Positions 16,451 through 26,134 of a stretch of DNA of 33,018 nt are shown here, piece by piece; position 1 is the stretch's first letter, and each line of letters begins with the position of its first letter. The stretch comes from Rhodobiaceae bacterium (GTDB lineage: Bacteria; Pseudomonadota; Alphaproteobacteria; Parvibaculales; Parvibaculaceae). The stretch covers positions 1 through 33,018 of the forward strand of contig DAIEIL010000001.1 in assembly GCA_027352645.1 (NCBI GenBank), read 5' to 3'. The position numbers and the translations under genes were made by a program. Below the pieces are notes generated by a model that worked only from the letters and a program-made list of their open reading frames with translations, made no database searches and was not told the origin of the DNA.

Positions 16451-19420
16451 ATGGACGACCTCCTCAACGAATTTCTCGCTGAAACGGTGGAAGCGCTCGA
16501 ACTGCTCGACAGCGAGCTTGTCGAACTGGAACAGCGCCCCGCCGATCCGGCCTTGCTTGGCAGCATTTTCCGGATCATGCACACGATCAAAGGCACGTGC
16601 GGCTTTCTCGGCCTGCCGCGCCTCGAAGCGGTCGCGCACGCCGCCGAAGACGTGCTGGGCAAGGTTCGCGACGGCGAACTCACGGTTTCAGCAGACACCG
16701 TCTCGCTGGTGCTCGCCGCTCTCGACAGGATCAAGGAACTGATCTCGGATCTTGCCGTCGCGGGCCATGAGCCCGAAGGCAGCGATGACGATGTCATCAT
16801 GTCGTTGCGCGATATGGCCGCCGGCAAGTGGGCGGCGGCAATGTCGGTCGCCGAAGTTATCGAAGAGCCCGCCGAGCTTCCCTCGGTAGACGGGCTCTAT
16901 CAGCGCGTTGGCGGGGCATCCGTCTTCGATACCGCCTGCGAGCAGGCTTGCGCCGAAATGCTCTCCGCGGTCTCGAGCCACCCGGACGCGGAAACCGAAC
17001 TTCTTCATCTTCAGTTCGCGCTGGCCGGAGCCTTCGCCGAAGTGCTCACGGGTTCGGCCGATGCCGCCGCAGACATCGACGGCGTCATCGAGGGCCTTGC
17101 CGCAAATGGCTGGTCGCAGCAGGAGCTTCGCATGCTCCGCGACGAATTCGGCAAGGCGCTCGGGACGCTCGAAGTCGCCGATGCCGATGTTGCCGCCGTT
17201 CTTTCGCGCTTCAACGTCGCGGCGGCGCAGCCCGCCGCTGTAGCGGCACTGGCCGCCGCGCCTGTCATGGCGGCGCCGATTGCGGCGAGGCCGGCGCCCG
17301 CTAAGAAAGAAAAAGCGGAAGAATCCGCCGTGGAAAGCACGCAAGGCGCATCCGCTGCGGCGCAGTCGCAGACCTTGCGCGTCAACATCACGGTGCTTGA
17401 AAACCTGATGAACATGGTCAGCGAGCTGGTGCTGACCCGCAACCAGCTTCTGCAGATCCTGCGCGGTGTCGGCGACAGCCCGTTCGCCGCGCCCCTTCAG
17501 CGGCTCAATCAGGTAACGAGCGAACTGCAGGAAAGCGTCATGCAGACGCGCATGCAGCCCATCGGCAACGCCTGGTCGAAACTGCCGCGTCTCGTGCGCG
17601 ATCTGGCGCAGGAACTCGGCAAGAAAATAGATCTCGTCATGTTGGGCGCCGACACGGAACTCGACCGCCAGATTCTGGAATCGATCCGCGATCCGCTTAC
17701 GCATATGGTGCGCAACTCCGGCGACCACGGCATCGAGACGCCGGAAGAGCGTCGCGAAGCGGGCAAGACGGACCACGGCACGATCCGCCTGAGCGCGCGT
17801 CATGAAGGCGGCCACATCATTGTCGAGGTCGGCGATGATGGGCGCGGCCTTTCGACGAGCCGCATCCGCGCCAAGGCGATCCAGAACGGCCTTGCGACGG
17901 AAGCTCAGCTCGACGGCATGAGCGAGCAGCAGATTCAGCAGTTCATCTTCCGGCCAGGCTTTTCGACCGCGAGCCAGGTGACCAGCGTTTCCGGGCGCGG
18001 TGTCGGCATGGATGTGGTGCGCACCAATATCGAAAAAATCGGTGGCGCCATCGAGTTCTCCTCGACCGAGGGTCAGGGCTCGCGCTTCGTCATCAAGATT
18101 CCGCTCACGCTCGCAATCGTCTCCGCGCTCATCGTCGAGTGCCGTGGCGAGCGCTTCGCCATGCCGCAGAGCAGCGTCGTCGAACTGGTGCGCATCAGTT
18201 CGAAGTCGCCGCAGGGCGTCGAACTCATCAACGGCCATCCGGTCTATCGCCTGCGCGACAGGCTTCTGCCGCTCGTCGCATTGAGCGAACTTTTGAAGAT
18301 CGAGGAGCAGAGCGACGAACCGGCGCAGGAAATCTACGTCGTCGTGACGCAGGTTGGCAGCTTTGCCTTCGGCATCATCGTCGACCGCGTGTTCGACACC
18401 GAAGAAATCGTTGTGAAGCCGACCTCGCGAACGCTCCGCCAGATTTCGCTGTTCTCGGGCACGACGATCCTCGGTGATGGACGCGTTATCATGATCCTCG
18501 ATCCGAATGGCATCGCCGCCGCAACGAGCGGGTCGGCGCAGTCCGAGGCACGGGCGCGGGATGAAGCGCTGGCTGCCAACCGCCAGCATCGCGAGACGGT
18601 CTCGATGCTCGTCTTCCGTGCCGGCGACGACAACGCCAAGGCGGTGCCGCTCTCACTCATCGCGCGACTGGAGGAGTCCGATCTCGCCAATGCCGAACGA
18701 GCGGGCGAACGCACCGTGATCCAGTATCGCGGCGGTCTCATGCCGCTCGTCGGCATCGACGGGACACCTGCGCCGCGCGAGGGCAAGCACCCGATTCTCG
18801 TCTTCACGGAAGGCGAGCGGATGTGCGGGCTCGTCGTCGACGAGGTCGTCGACATCGTCGAGGGTTCGCTCGATCTGCAACTGGTGGGTGGCGCACAGTC
18901 GGGCATTCTCGGCAGTTCGATCATCGCGGGCCGCTCGACCGATGTCATCGATACGGTTCACTATCTGCGCCAGAGCGATGCCGCCTGGTTCGATCTCGAA
19001 ACGCGCGAGGCCTATGGCGCGGAAAGAGAGCGGCGTGTGTTGCTCGTCGAGGATTCGAGCTTCTTCCGCAATCTGCTCATGCCCATGCTCAAGATGGCGG
19101 GCTATCGCGTCACCATCGCTGAGCATGCAGAGGCGGCTCTCGAAATCTGCCGCGACGGCGACGAGTTCGACATTATCGTCTCCGACATCGAAATGCCGGG
19201 CCTTTCCGGTTTCGATCTCGCGCGGACGCTGCGCGCGGAGGAGCGCTGGAAGGATGTGCCCATGGTCGCGCTCTCCTCGCATGCCTCGCCACAGGATTTT
19301 GAACGAGGGCGTCGCTCTGGCTTCAACGACTATGTGACCAAGCTCGATCCGAGGGCGCTTCTGACTTCTCTGTCGCGCGTACTTTCCACGGATGAATATC
19401 ACGAGGAGACGGCGGCATGA
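16451..19420 (+). CDS. cheA: Hybrid chemotaxis histidine kinase CheA (HPt, dimerisation/HATPase, two CheW-like segments, C-terminal receiver)
   Basis: HPt HTIKGTCGFLGLPRLE; LVLTRNQLL; HMVRNSGDHGIETPEERR (N-box); EVGDDGRGL; GRGVGMDVVRTNIEKIGG; C-terminal RRVLLVEDSSFFRNLL...IIVSDIEMPGLSGFDLARTLR. Confidence 0.95.
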   Translation: MDDLLNEFLAETVEALELLDSELVELEQRPADPALLGSIFRIMHTIKGTCGFLGLPRLEAVAHAAEDVLGKVRDGELTVSADTVSLVLAALDRIKELISDLAVAGHEPEGSDDDVIMSLRDMAAGKWAAAMSVAEVIEEPAELPSVDGLYQRVGGASVFDTACEQACAEMLSAVSSHPDAETELLHLQFALAGAFAEVLTGSADAAADIDGVIEGLAANGWSQQELRMLRDEFGKALGTLEVADADVAAVLSRFNVAAAQPAAVAALAAAPVMAAPIAARPAPAKKEKAEESAVESTQGASAAAQSQTLRVNITVLENLMNMVSELVLTRNQLLQILRGVGDSPFAAPLQRLNQVTSELQESVMQTRMQPIGNAWSKLPRLVRDLAQELGKKIDLVMLGADTELDRQILESIRDPLTHMVRNSGDHGIETPEERREAGKTDHGTIRLSARHEGGHIIVEVGDDGRGLSTSRIRAKAIQNGLATEAQLDGMSEQQIQQFIFRPGFSTASQVTSVSGRGVGMDVVRTNIEKIGGAIEFSSTEGQGSRFVIKIPLTLAIVSALIVECRGERFAMPQSSVVELVRISSKSPQGVELINGHPVYRLRDRLLPLVALSELLKIEEQSDEPAQEIYVVVTQVGSFAFGIIVDRVFDTEEIVVKPTSRTLRQISLFSGTTILGDGRVIMILDPNGIAAATSGSAQSEARARDEALAANRQHRETVSMLVFRAGDDNAKAVPLSLIARLEESDLANAERAGERTVIQYRGGLMPLVGIDGTPAPREGKHPILVFTEGERMCGLVVDEVVDIVEGSLDLQLVGGAQSGILGSSIIAGRSTDVIDTVHYLRQSDAAWFDLETREAYGAERERRVLLVEDSSFFRNLLMPMLKMAGYRVTIAEHAEAALEICRDGDEFDIIVSDIEMPGLSGFDLARTLRAEERWKDVPMVALSSHASPQDFERGRRSGFNDYVTKLDPRALLTSLSRVLSTDEYHEETAA

Positions 19421-19890
19421 GCACGCGACAGGAAGACGCAACGCTGGACCGGAACCGAACGGAAGATTTCGTGACCATGTCGATCGGTGGTCAGACCTTC
19501 GGCGTTCCGGTTCTCGATGTGCGCGACGTGCTTGGACCGCAGCGCATCACGCGTGTGCCGCTGGCGCCGCCGGAAATTGCGGGCTCGCTCAATCTTCGCG
19601 GGCGCATCGTCACCGCCGTCAACATGCGTCAGCGCCTCGGCCTTGCCCCGGCGGAACATCCCGAACAGGCGATGGCTGTCGTCGTCGAGCACGAGGACGA
19701 GCATTTCAGCCTTCTGGTGGATGAGGTGGGCGAAGTGCTTCGCCTCTCCGAACGCCAGAAAGACCACAACCCTGCAACGCTCGATCTGCAGTGGCGCCAG
19801 ATCGCCGACGGGCTTTACCGCCTCGACGGCAACCTTCTCATCGTCCTCAACATCGGCGCAGTGCTGGGCGCCATAAGGGCCGCCGCATGA
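19417..19890 (+). CDS. cheW: Chemotaxis coupling protein CheW
   Basis: FVTMSIGGQTFGVPVLDVRDVLGPQRITRVPLAPPEIAGSLNLRGRIVTAVNMRQRLGL; ATGA overlap with cheA. Confidence 0.93.
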   Translation: MSTRQEDATLDRNRTEDFVTMSIGGQTFGVPVLDVRDVLGPQRITRVPLAPPEIAGSLNLRGRIVTAVNMRQRLGLAPAEHPEQAMAVVVEHEDEHFSLLVDEVGEVLRLSERQKDHNPATLDLQWRQIADGLYRLDGNLLIVLNIGAVLGAIRAAA

Positions 19891-19925
19891 GCGCGCTTGC
19901 CGAACAACACCAAGGAGACAGACCC

Positions 19926-20309
19926 ATGGTTGACATGAAGATGCCCATTCTGATCGTGGACGACTACCGCACGATGCTTCGCATCGTCCGCAATCTTCTC
20001 GTCAAGCTCGGCTTCTCGGACATCGACGAGGCGTCGGATGGAAGCCAAGCGCTCTCCATGATGAAGGGCCGCGAATATGGCCTCGTCATTTCCGACTGGA
20101 ACATGCAGCCCATGACCGGCTTCGACCTCCTGAAGAGCGTTCGCGCCGACACTCAACTCAAGGCGACGCCATTCATCATGGTGACGGCGGAGTCGAAGGT
20201 CGAAAACGTCGTCGCAGCGCGTCAGGCGGGCGTCAACAACTACATCATCAAGCCGTTCAGCGCCGCTGTGCTCAAGGCCAAGCTCAAGACCGTTCTGGGT
20301 GAGTTTTGA
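19926..20309 (+). CDS. cheY: Chemotaxis response regulator CheY
   Basis: Single receiver domain: PILIVDDYRTMLRIVRNLL, VISDWNMQPMTGFDLLK, MVTAES, IIKPFSAAVLKAKL; ATG at 19926 with AGGAGA upstream. Confidence 0.93.
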   Translation: MVDMKMPILIVDDYRTMLRIVRNLLVKLGFSDIDEASDGSQALSMMKGREYGLVISDWNMQPMTGFDLLKSVRADTQLKATPFIMVTAESKVENVVAARQAGVNNYIIKPFSAAVLKAKLKTVLGEF

Positions 20310-20827
20310 TGGGCCCGGATGACGCGTCCGCGCGGGTCAGGAAGTTGACGCAGGAATGCGTCGACATCGTGCGGACGATCCTTGTCGCTCGCCGCGAAAT
20401 GGGCAAGCTGCATGATCCGTCTCTCAGGGAAATACATCTGCCCCGCGCAAGCGAGGAAATCGGCGCCATCCTTGCGCTGACCGAGTCCGCGACGAACGAC
20501 ATCATGCTTGCCGCGGAAGACATGATGTCCGTCGACTTCAAAAATCCGGAACTCGCTGCCGAAATCGTCAACGATCAATGCATGAAGATCTTCGAGGCCT
20601 GCTCCTTTCAGGACATTACAGGCCAGCGCATCTCCAGTGTGCTGAAGACGCTTCAGCTCGTAGAGAAGAAGATCGAGGATCTCGAAGGCGCATGGTCAGG
20701 CGCGTCATCCTCGATCCAGCCTGCGGCGGAAGCCGCGCCGGTCGATCCCGACGCGGCGCTGCTCAACGGCCCCGCGCTCGAAGGCGAGGGCATTCAGCAG
20801 GACGATATCGACAGGCTGTTTGCCTGA
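20309..20827 (+). CDS. cheZ: CheZ-type CheY-P phosphatase
   Basis: Helical protein with the motif ACSFQDITGQRISSVLKTLQLVE and C-terminal acidic peptide IQQDDIDRLFA; sits between cheY and cheB. Confidence 0.87.
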   Translation: MGPDDASARVRKLTQECVDIVRTILVARREMGKLHDPSLREIHLPRASEEIGAILALTESATNDIMLAAEDMMSVDFKNPELAAEIVNDQCMKIFEACSFQDITGQRISSVLKTLQLVEKKIEDLEGAWSGASSSIQPAAEAAPVDPDAALLNGPALEGEGIQQDDIDRLFA

Positions 20828-20878
20828 GAATGAATAGGTCGCGTCCCGTTGCAGGCGCGGCGCGAAGTGGGGCAGGAC

Positions 20879-22030
20879 ATGGCGGATAAACTTCTGAGCG
20901 CGCGATCCGCTCCTGCCGCAGGGCGAGCTACAGCCGATGTGGCGGGCGATCCCTGGCGCGTCATGATCGTCGACGACTCGTCCGTCGTTCGCGCGGTGAT
21001 CGCGCGGTCGCTCGAACAGGACCCGACCATCAAGGTCGTGTCCTCGGTGGCGAATGGCGCGCTGGCGTTGAAGGTTCTGCCGACGCTTCAGGTTGACGTC
21101 ATTCTCCTCGATATCGAAATGCCGGAAATGGATGGCATCGAAGCGCTGCCCCGGCTTCTGGCGCTGCGTCCGGGCGTCAAGGTCATCATGGTATCCTCGC
21201 TGACGCGGCGCAGCGCCGAGGTCAGCCTGCGCGCCGTGGCGCTTGGCGCTGCCGATTATGTGCCCAAGCCCGTGAGCGGTCTCAGCACTGCCAATGATTT
21301 CCGCGCCGAGCTTCTGGCGAAGGTGAAGGCGCATGCCGCGCGGGCGCGCCGGGGCGTTGGAGCCGCGCGTCCGGCAGCGGCGAGTGCGCCGCGCGTCGCG
21401 GGCGTGGCGCCCGCGGGCCCGATCGCGCTTCGCAAGGCGATCGTCGAAAAGCCTACCGTCATTGCCATCGGAAGCTCCACCGGCGGGCCGCAGGCACTTT
21501 CCGAAGTGCTGAAGTCGATCGGCCCCGGCGTAACGCAACCCATCGTCATCACGCAGCACATGCCGCCGACATTCACGGCCATTCTCGCCGAGCACATGAC
21601 GCGCTATGCGGGTCGCCTCGCAGCCGAAGCGCAGGACGGCGAAGCGCTGAAGCAGGGCCGTATCTATGTCGCGCCGGGTGGCTATCACATGATCGCAGAA
21701 TCCAGCGCCGCAGGGGTGGTGCTGCGCCTCAGCGATGCGCCGCCGGAAAATTCCTGCCGTCCCGCCGTCGATCCGATGATGCGGAGTCTTTCCGCGATCT
21801 ATGGACGCAAGCTGCTCGCCGTCATTCTGACGGGCATGGGCTATGACGGACTGAAGGGCTGCCAGGTCGTCGCCGCATCCGGCGGCGGGGTCATCGCACA
21901 GGATCAGGCGTCGAGCGTCGTCTGGGGAATGCCGGGCGCGGTCGCGCAGGCGGGTATCTGCAATGCGGTTCTGCCACTCGGCGAAATCGGGAAGACGATC
22001 GGGCGTATCGCCCGCGGGGAGGGCTTGTGA
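20879..22030 (+). CDS. cheB: Chemotaxis protein-glutamate methylesterase CheB
   Basis: Receiver domain (VMIVDDSSVVRAVI, ILLDIEMPEMDGIEALP) plus methylesterase motifs IGSSTGGPQAL, ITQHMPPTFT, ILTGMGYDGLKG. Confidence 0.96.
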   Translation: MADKLLSARSAPAAGRATADVAGDPWRVMIVDDSSVVRAVIARSLEQDPTIKVVSSVANGALALKVLPTLQVDVILLDIEMPEMDGIEALPRLLALRPGVKVIMVSSLTRRSAEVSLRAVALGAADYVPKPVSGLSTANDFRAELLAKVKAHAARARRGVGAARPAAASAPRVAGVAPAGPIALRKAIVEKPTVIAIGSSTGGPQALSEVLKSIGPGVTQPIVITQHMPPTFTAILAEHMTRYAGRLAAEAQDGEALKQGRIYVAPGGYHMIAESSAAGVVLRLSDAPPENSCRPAVDPMMRSLSAIYGRKLLAVILTGMGYDGLKGCQVVAASGGGVIAQDQASSVVWGMPGAVAQAGICNAVLPLGEIGKTIGRIARGEGL

Positions 22031-22938
22031 ACAGCGCTGATTTCGAGTTCCTGCGCGACTTTCTCTATCAGCGTTCCGGTCTCGCGCTGACACCGGACAA
22101 GTCCTATCTGCTGGAGAGCAGGCTCGCGCCCATCGCGCGCAAGGAGCGTCTGGCTTCGCTTTCGGCGCTGGTCGCGCAGTTGCGGCAGCGCGCCGACGAG
22201 GCGCTGACGATCCAGATCGTCGAGGCGATGACGACCAACGAAACGCTGTTCTTCCGCGACCGCTGGCCCTTCGAGCGCTTCAGCGCGATGATCCTGCCGA
22301 CGTTGATGGAGCAGAACAAGGCGACGCGCCGCATCCGCATCTGGTGCGCGGCCTGTTCGAGCGGGCAGGAGCCTTACTCTCTGGCCATGCTTCTGTCGGA
22401 AGCTTCCGCAAAGCTTGCAGGCTGGACCGTCGAGATCACTGCGACCGATATTTCCGAGGAGATGCTCGCGCGTTGCCGCCGGGGCTGGTACTCGACCTTC
22501 GAGGTTCAGCGCGGTCTGCCGGCCGACCTGCAAAAGAAGTATTTCACGAAGGAAGGGGACGGCTGGGTCATCAGCGAGAAGCTCAGGGCCATGGTGAAGT
22601 TCCGTAACTTCAACCTGCTTGCAGATCCGGCCAGCATCGGCCTTCACGGCCTGGACCTCATCTTCTGCCGCAATGTGCTGATCTATTTCGACGAAGCGAC
22701 GCGCAAGAAGGTTTTTGCCGGCATGGCCAAGGCGACGAAAGCCGACGGCTATCTCTGCCTCGGCGGTGCGGAAACCGTGATCGGCATTTCAGATGCCTTC
22801 CGCATTCTGCCGGGCGAGCGCGGGCTCTTCGCCGTCAATGCGCAGGCAGGCGGCGTCCAGCCAGTCTTGTCAGCGCCCGCGGCTGTATACCGGCCGGCTC
22901 CTGCGCCCGTCCTTGTCGCCGCCGCCCTGCGGCGTTGA
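22027..22938 (+). CDS. cheR: Chemotaxis protein methyltransferase CheR
   Basis: RIWCAACSSGQEPYSLAMLL, TATDISEEMLARCRRGWYS, LDLIFCRNVLIYFDEATRKKVF; start overlaps the cheB stop. Confidence 0.95.
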   Translation: MNSADFEFLRDFLYQRSGLALTPDKSYLLESRLAPIARKERLASLSALVAQLRQRADEALTIQIVEAMTTNETLFFRDRWPFERFSAMILPTLMEQNKATRRIRIWCAACSSGQEPYSLAMLLSEASAKLAGWTVEITATDISEEMLARCRRGWYSTFEVQRGLPADLQKKYFTKEGDGWVISEKLRAMVKFRNFNLLADPASIGLHGLDLIFCRNVLIYFDEATRKKVFAGMAKATKADGYLCLGGAETVIGISDAFRILPGERGLFAVNAQAGGVQPVLSAPAAVYRPAPAPVLVAAALRR

Positions 22939-23077
22939 TGCCTCCATCTTGGGCAGCGCCCGCACCCGCTCATAATTGAGGCGTTTCGAGGCCTCGCCAC
23001 GCTTGTTCAAGACGCCATTGGGTGGCAGTGTTCCAGCGTTTGCGCCGGGGGGCGCGGACGGCGAACAGCGGGGGTCG

Positions 23078-23992
23078 ATGGCCTATTTTCTACAACAGCT
23101 GATCAACGGGATTACGCTCGGCGCAACCTATGGGCTGATCGCCATCGGTTACACGATGGTCTACGGCATCGTCGGAATGATCAATTTCGCCCATGGCGAC
23201 ATCTACATGATCGGCGCCTTCGTCTCGCTCGTCGGCTTTCTCCTGCTCGGTGCGCTCGGTATCACCTGGGTGCCGCTCGCCTGTCTCCTCGTCCTTCTCT
23301 TCGCTGTAGGTTTCACGGCCGTCTATGGCTGGACGGTCGAGCGCGTCGCCTATCGTCCGCTTCGCGGCTCGCAGCGCCTCGCGCCGCTTATTTCCGCCAT
23401 CGGCGTTTCGATCGTGCTCCAGAATTTCGTGCAGCTCGGGCAGGGCGCCCGCGTGAAGCCGCTGCCGCCCATGATCGACGGGTCCTTCGAGCTTTCCTCG
23501 AGCGGGAATTTCCATGTCACGATCAGCTATCTGCAGATCGGCATCATTCTCCTCACCGTCGCGTTGATGGCGGGCTTTACCTATATGATCCGGTTCACCG
23601 GCCTCGGGCGGGCGCAGCGCGCGGCAGAGCAGGACAAGACCATGGCCGCGCTCATCGGGGTCGATGTCGACCGGACGATTTCGATCACCTTCATCATCGG
23701 CGCCGCGCTCGCCGCCGTGGCGGGGCTCATGGTCACGCTCTATTACGGCGTCATCGATTTCTATATCGGCTTCGTCGTCGGCATAAAGGCGTTCACGGCG
23801 GCCGTGCTCGGCGGCATCGGCTCTCTCCCCGGCGCCATGCTCGGCGGCATGCTCATCGGTCTCATCGAGGCCTTCTGGTCGGGCTATTTCAGCATCGAGT
23901 ACAAGAACGTCGCTGCCTTCGCCATTCTGGTTCTGGTGTTGATCTTCCGGCCCACCGGCTTGCTCGGTCGCCCCGAGATCGAGAAGGTCTGA
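23078..23992 (+). CDS. livH: Branched-chain amino acid-type ABC transporter permease LivH
   Basis: QQLINGITLGATYGLIAIGYTMVYGIVGMINFAHGDIYMIGAF; typical LivH C-terminus; ATG at 23078. Confidence 0.93.
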   Translation: MAYFLQQLINGITLGATYGLIAIGYTMVYGIVGMINFAHGDIYMIGAFVSLVGFLLLGALGITWVPLACLLVLLFAVGFTAVYGWTVERVAYRPLRGSQRLAPLISAIGVSIVLQNFVQLGQGARVKPLPPMIDGSFELSSSGNFHVTISYLQIGIILLTVALMAGFTYMIRFTGLGRAQRAAEQDKTMAALIGVDVDRTISITFIIGAALAAVAGLMVTLYYGVIDFYIGFVVGIKAFTAAVLGGIGSLPGAMLGGMLIGLIEAFWSGYFSIEYKNVAAFAILVLVLIFRPTGLLGRPEIEKV

Positions 23993-23996
23993 CGCA

Positions 23997-25295
23997 ATGG
24001 AAGGCGCCGTTTCGAAGACATCCATCGTCGCGCTGCTGCGCGATGCGGGCGCAGCGGCCATTGTCGCAGCGCTCCTCGCCTTTCCGCTCCTCGGCTTCCG
24101 ACTGGTCGATTCCGCGCAAGGGCTTTCGCTCGATACGCGGCTCATCTGGGTCGTCTATGCGGCGGCCGTCGTCTTCGCCGGGCGCTTTCTCTTCTCTCTC
24201 GCAAGGGTTCTTTACGAGGCGCGCCCTCGCGCCGTTGCGAGGCCGAAGGTCGCCGTGCCGGGACGCGCGCGATATCTCGTTGGCATTGCGCTCATCGCCG
24301 TCGCGCTGCTGCTGCCATGGCTGCCTTTCGCCGACCGCAACATCATCGACAAGGCGACGCTCATCCTCATCTATGTGATGCTTGGCTGGGGTCTCAACAT
24401 CGTGGTCGGGCTCGCGGGCCTGCTCGATCTCGGCTATGTCGCCTTTTACGCCGTTGGCGCCTACTCCTACGCGCTGCTGTCGCAGCATTTCGGGTTGTCC
24501 TTCTGGATCTGTCTGCCGCTTGCGGGCCTTTTGGCAGCTTCTTTCGGCGTTGCGCTCGGTTTTCCTGTGCTCCGGCTTCGCGGCGACTATCTCGCCATCG
24601 TGACGCTCGGCTTCGGCGAGATCGTGCGCGAGGTGCTCATCAACTGGGGCGCGGTGACGGGCGGGCCGAACGGCATTTCCGGCATTCAGCGCCCGTCCTT
24701 CTTCGGCTTGCCGATGGTTCCGGCATCCCCCGATGGCGCAACGACATTCGCGCAGTTTTTCCATCTGGCTTTTTCGCCCAACCACCGCATCATCTTTCTC
24801 TACTACCTCATTCTGGCGCTAGCGCTCGCGACCAATCTCTTCACGCTGCGCATCAGGCGCCTTCCCATCGGCCGCGCCTGGGAGGCGTTGCGCGAGGACG
24901 AGATCGCCTGCCGCAGCCTCGGCCTCAATCCGACCATGGTGAAGCTCTCGGCCTTTGCGATCGGCGCGACCTTTGCCGGCTTCGCGGGTTCCTTCTTCGC
25001 CACGCGGCAGGGCTTCATCAGCCCGGAAAGCTTTACCTTCATCGAGTCCGCCATCATCCTCGCCATCGTTGTGCTCGGCGGGATGGGCAGCCAGATAGGC
25101 ATTGTGCTCGCGGCCTTCCTGCTTGTCGGCCTGCCGGAATGGTTCCGCGATCTCGAACAGTTCCGTATGCTCGCCTTCGGCGCGGCCATGGTGCTCATCA
25201 TGTTGTGGCGGCCACAGGGGCTGCTTTCGCATCGTGAGCCGACGCTGCGCCTGGGGGGCGTGAAGCCGCTTCCCGTGAAGGAGGCCGGCGCATGA
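23997..25295 (+). CDS. livM: Branched-chain amino acid-type ABC transporter permease LivM
   Basis: GLNIVVGLAGLLDLGYVAFYAVGAYSYALL, LRLRGDYLAIVTLGFGEIVR, GRAWEALREDEIACRSLGLNP. Confidence 0.93.
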   Translation: MEGAVSKTSIVALLRDAGAAAIVAALLAFPLLGFRLVDSAQGLSLDTRLIWVVYAAAVVFAGRFLFSLARVLYEARPRAVARPKVAVPGRARYLVGIALIAVALLLPWLPFADRNIIDKATLILIYVMLGWGLNIVVGLAGLLDLGYVAFYAVGAYSYALLSQHFGLSFWICLPLAGLLAASFGVALGFPVLRLRGDYLAIVTLGFGEIVREVLINWGAVTGGPNGISGIQRPSFFGLPMVPASPDGATTFAQFFHLAFSPNHRIIFLYYLILALALATNLFTLRIRRLPIGRAWEALREDEIACRSLGLNPTMVKLSAFAIGATFAGFAGSFFATRQGFISPESFTFIESAIILAIVVLGGMGSQIGIVLAAFLLVGLPEWFRDLEQFRMLAFGAAMVLIMLWRPQGLLSHREPTLRLGGVKPLPVKEAGA

Positions 25296-26134
25296 TGGTC
25301 GCACCCGTTCTTTCAGTCGAACATCTGACGATCCGCTTCGGCGGCCTCCTCGCCATCGATGATCTTTCCTTCGAGGCAGCGCCCGGCGACATCACGGCGC
25401 TGATCGGGCCGAACGGCGCAGGCAAGACGACGGTCTTCAACTGCATCACCGGCTTCTACAAGCCCGATGTCGGGCGCATGACCTTCCGCCGCGAAAGCGG
25501 AGAATCTTTCCTGCTCGAACGCATGGATGGGTTCCGCATCGCGCGGGCCGGCGTCGTGCGCACGTTTCAGAATATCCGTCTTTTTCCGGGCATGAGCGTC
25601 ATCGAAAATCTGATGGTTGCGCAGCATGTACCGCTGATGCGTGCCTCGCTCTATTCCGTCGCGGGGTTTCTGCGTCTCCGGCGCTATCTCGATGTGGAGA
25701 AGCAGGCTATCGAGCGCGCGCGCTATTGGCTCGACAAGACCGGCCTTCTCGATCAGGCCGACGTCCCGGCGGGAAGCCTGCCCTATGGCGCGCAGCGGCG
25801 CCTCGAAATCGCTCGAGCTATGTGCGCCGGTCCGTCGCTTCTTTGTCTCGACGAACCGGCAGCGGGCCTCAATCCACGCGAAAGCCTTGCGCTCAACGAG
25901 CTTCTGCTTTCGATCCGCGATGAGCACGGCATCAGCATCCTTCTCATCGAGCATGACATGAGCGTCGTCATGCAGATTTCCGACCGCATCGTCGTGCTCG
26001 AACAGGGGCGCAAGATTTCGCAGGGCACGCCCGACGAGGTTCGCAGCGATCCCGAAGTCATCCGCGCCTATCTCGGCGTGGAGGATGAGGAAACGGCAGT
26101 AGCCGTCCTTCAGGGGCAGGGGGCACGCGGCTGA
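25292..26134 (+). CDS. livG: Branched-chain amino acid-type ABC transporter ATPase LivG
   Basis: Walker A GPNGAGKTT, LPYGAQRRLEIARAM signature, LLCLDEPAAGLNP, LIEHDMSVVM. Confidence 0.94.
   Translation: MMVAPVLSVEHLTIRFGGLLAIDDLSFEAAPGDITALIGPNGAGKTTVFNCITGFYKPDVGRMTFRRESGESFLLERMDGFRIARAGVVRTFQNIRLFPGMSVIENLMVAQHVPLMRASLYSVAGFLRLRRYLDVEKQAIERARYWLDKTGLLDQADVPAGSLPYGAQRRLEIARAMCAGPSLLCLDEPAAGLNPRESLALNELLLSIRDEHGISILLIEHDMSVVMQISDRIVVLEQGRKISQGTPDEVRSDPEVIRAYLGVEDEETAVAVLQGQGARG

Noticed and set aside
16688-18589. 633-aa minus-strand ORF inside cheA
   Set aside because: Antisense to unmistakable CheA motifs; Arg-rich composition.
23090-25304. Minus-strand ORFs (351, 298 and 161 aa) opposite livHM
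   Set aside because: Highly charged Glu/Arg/Asp-rich translations are the expected antisense of hydrophobic permease codons.
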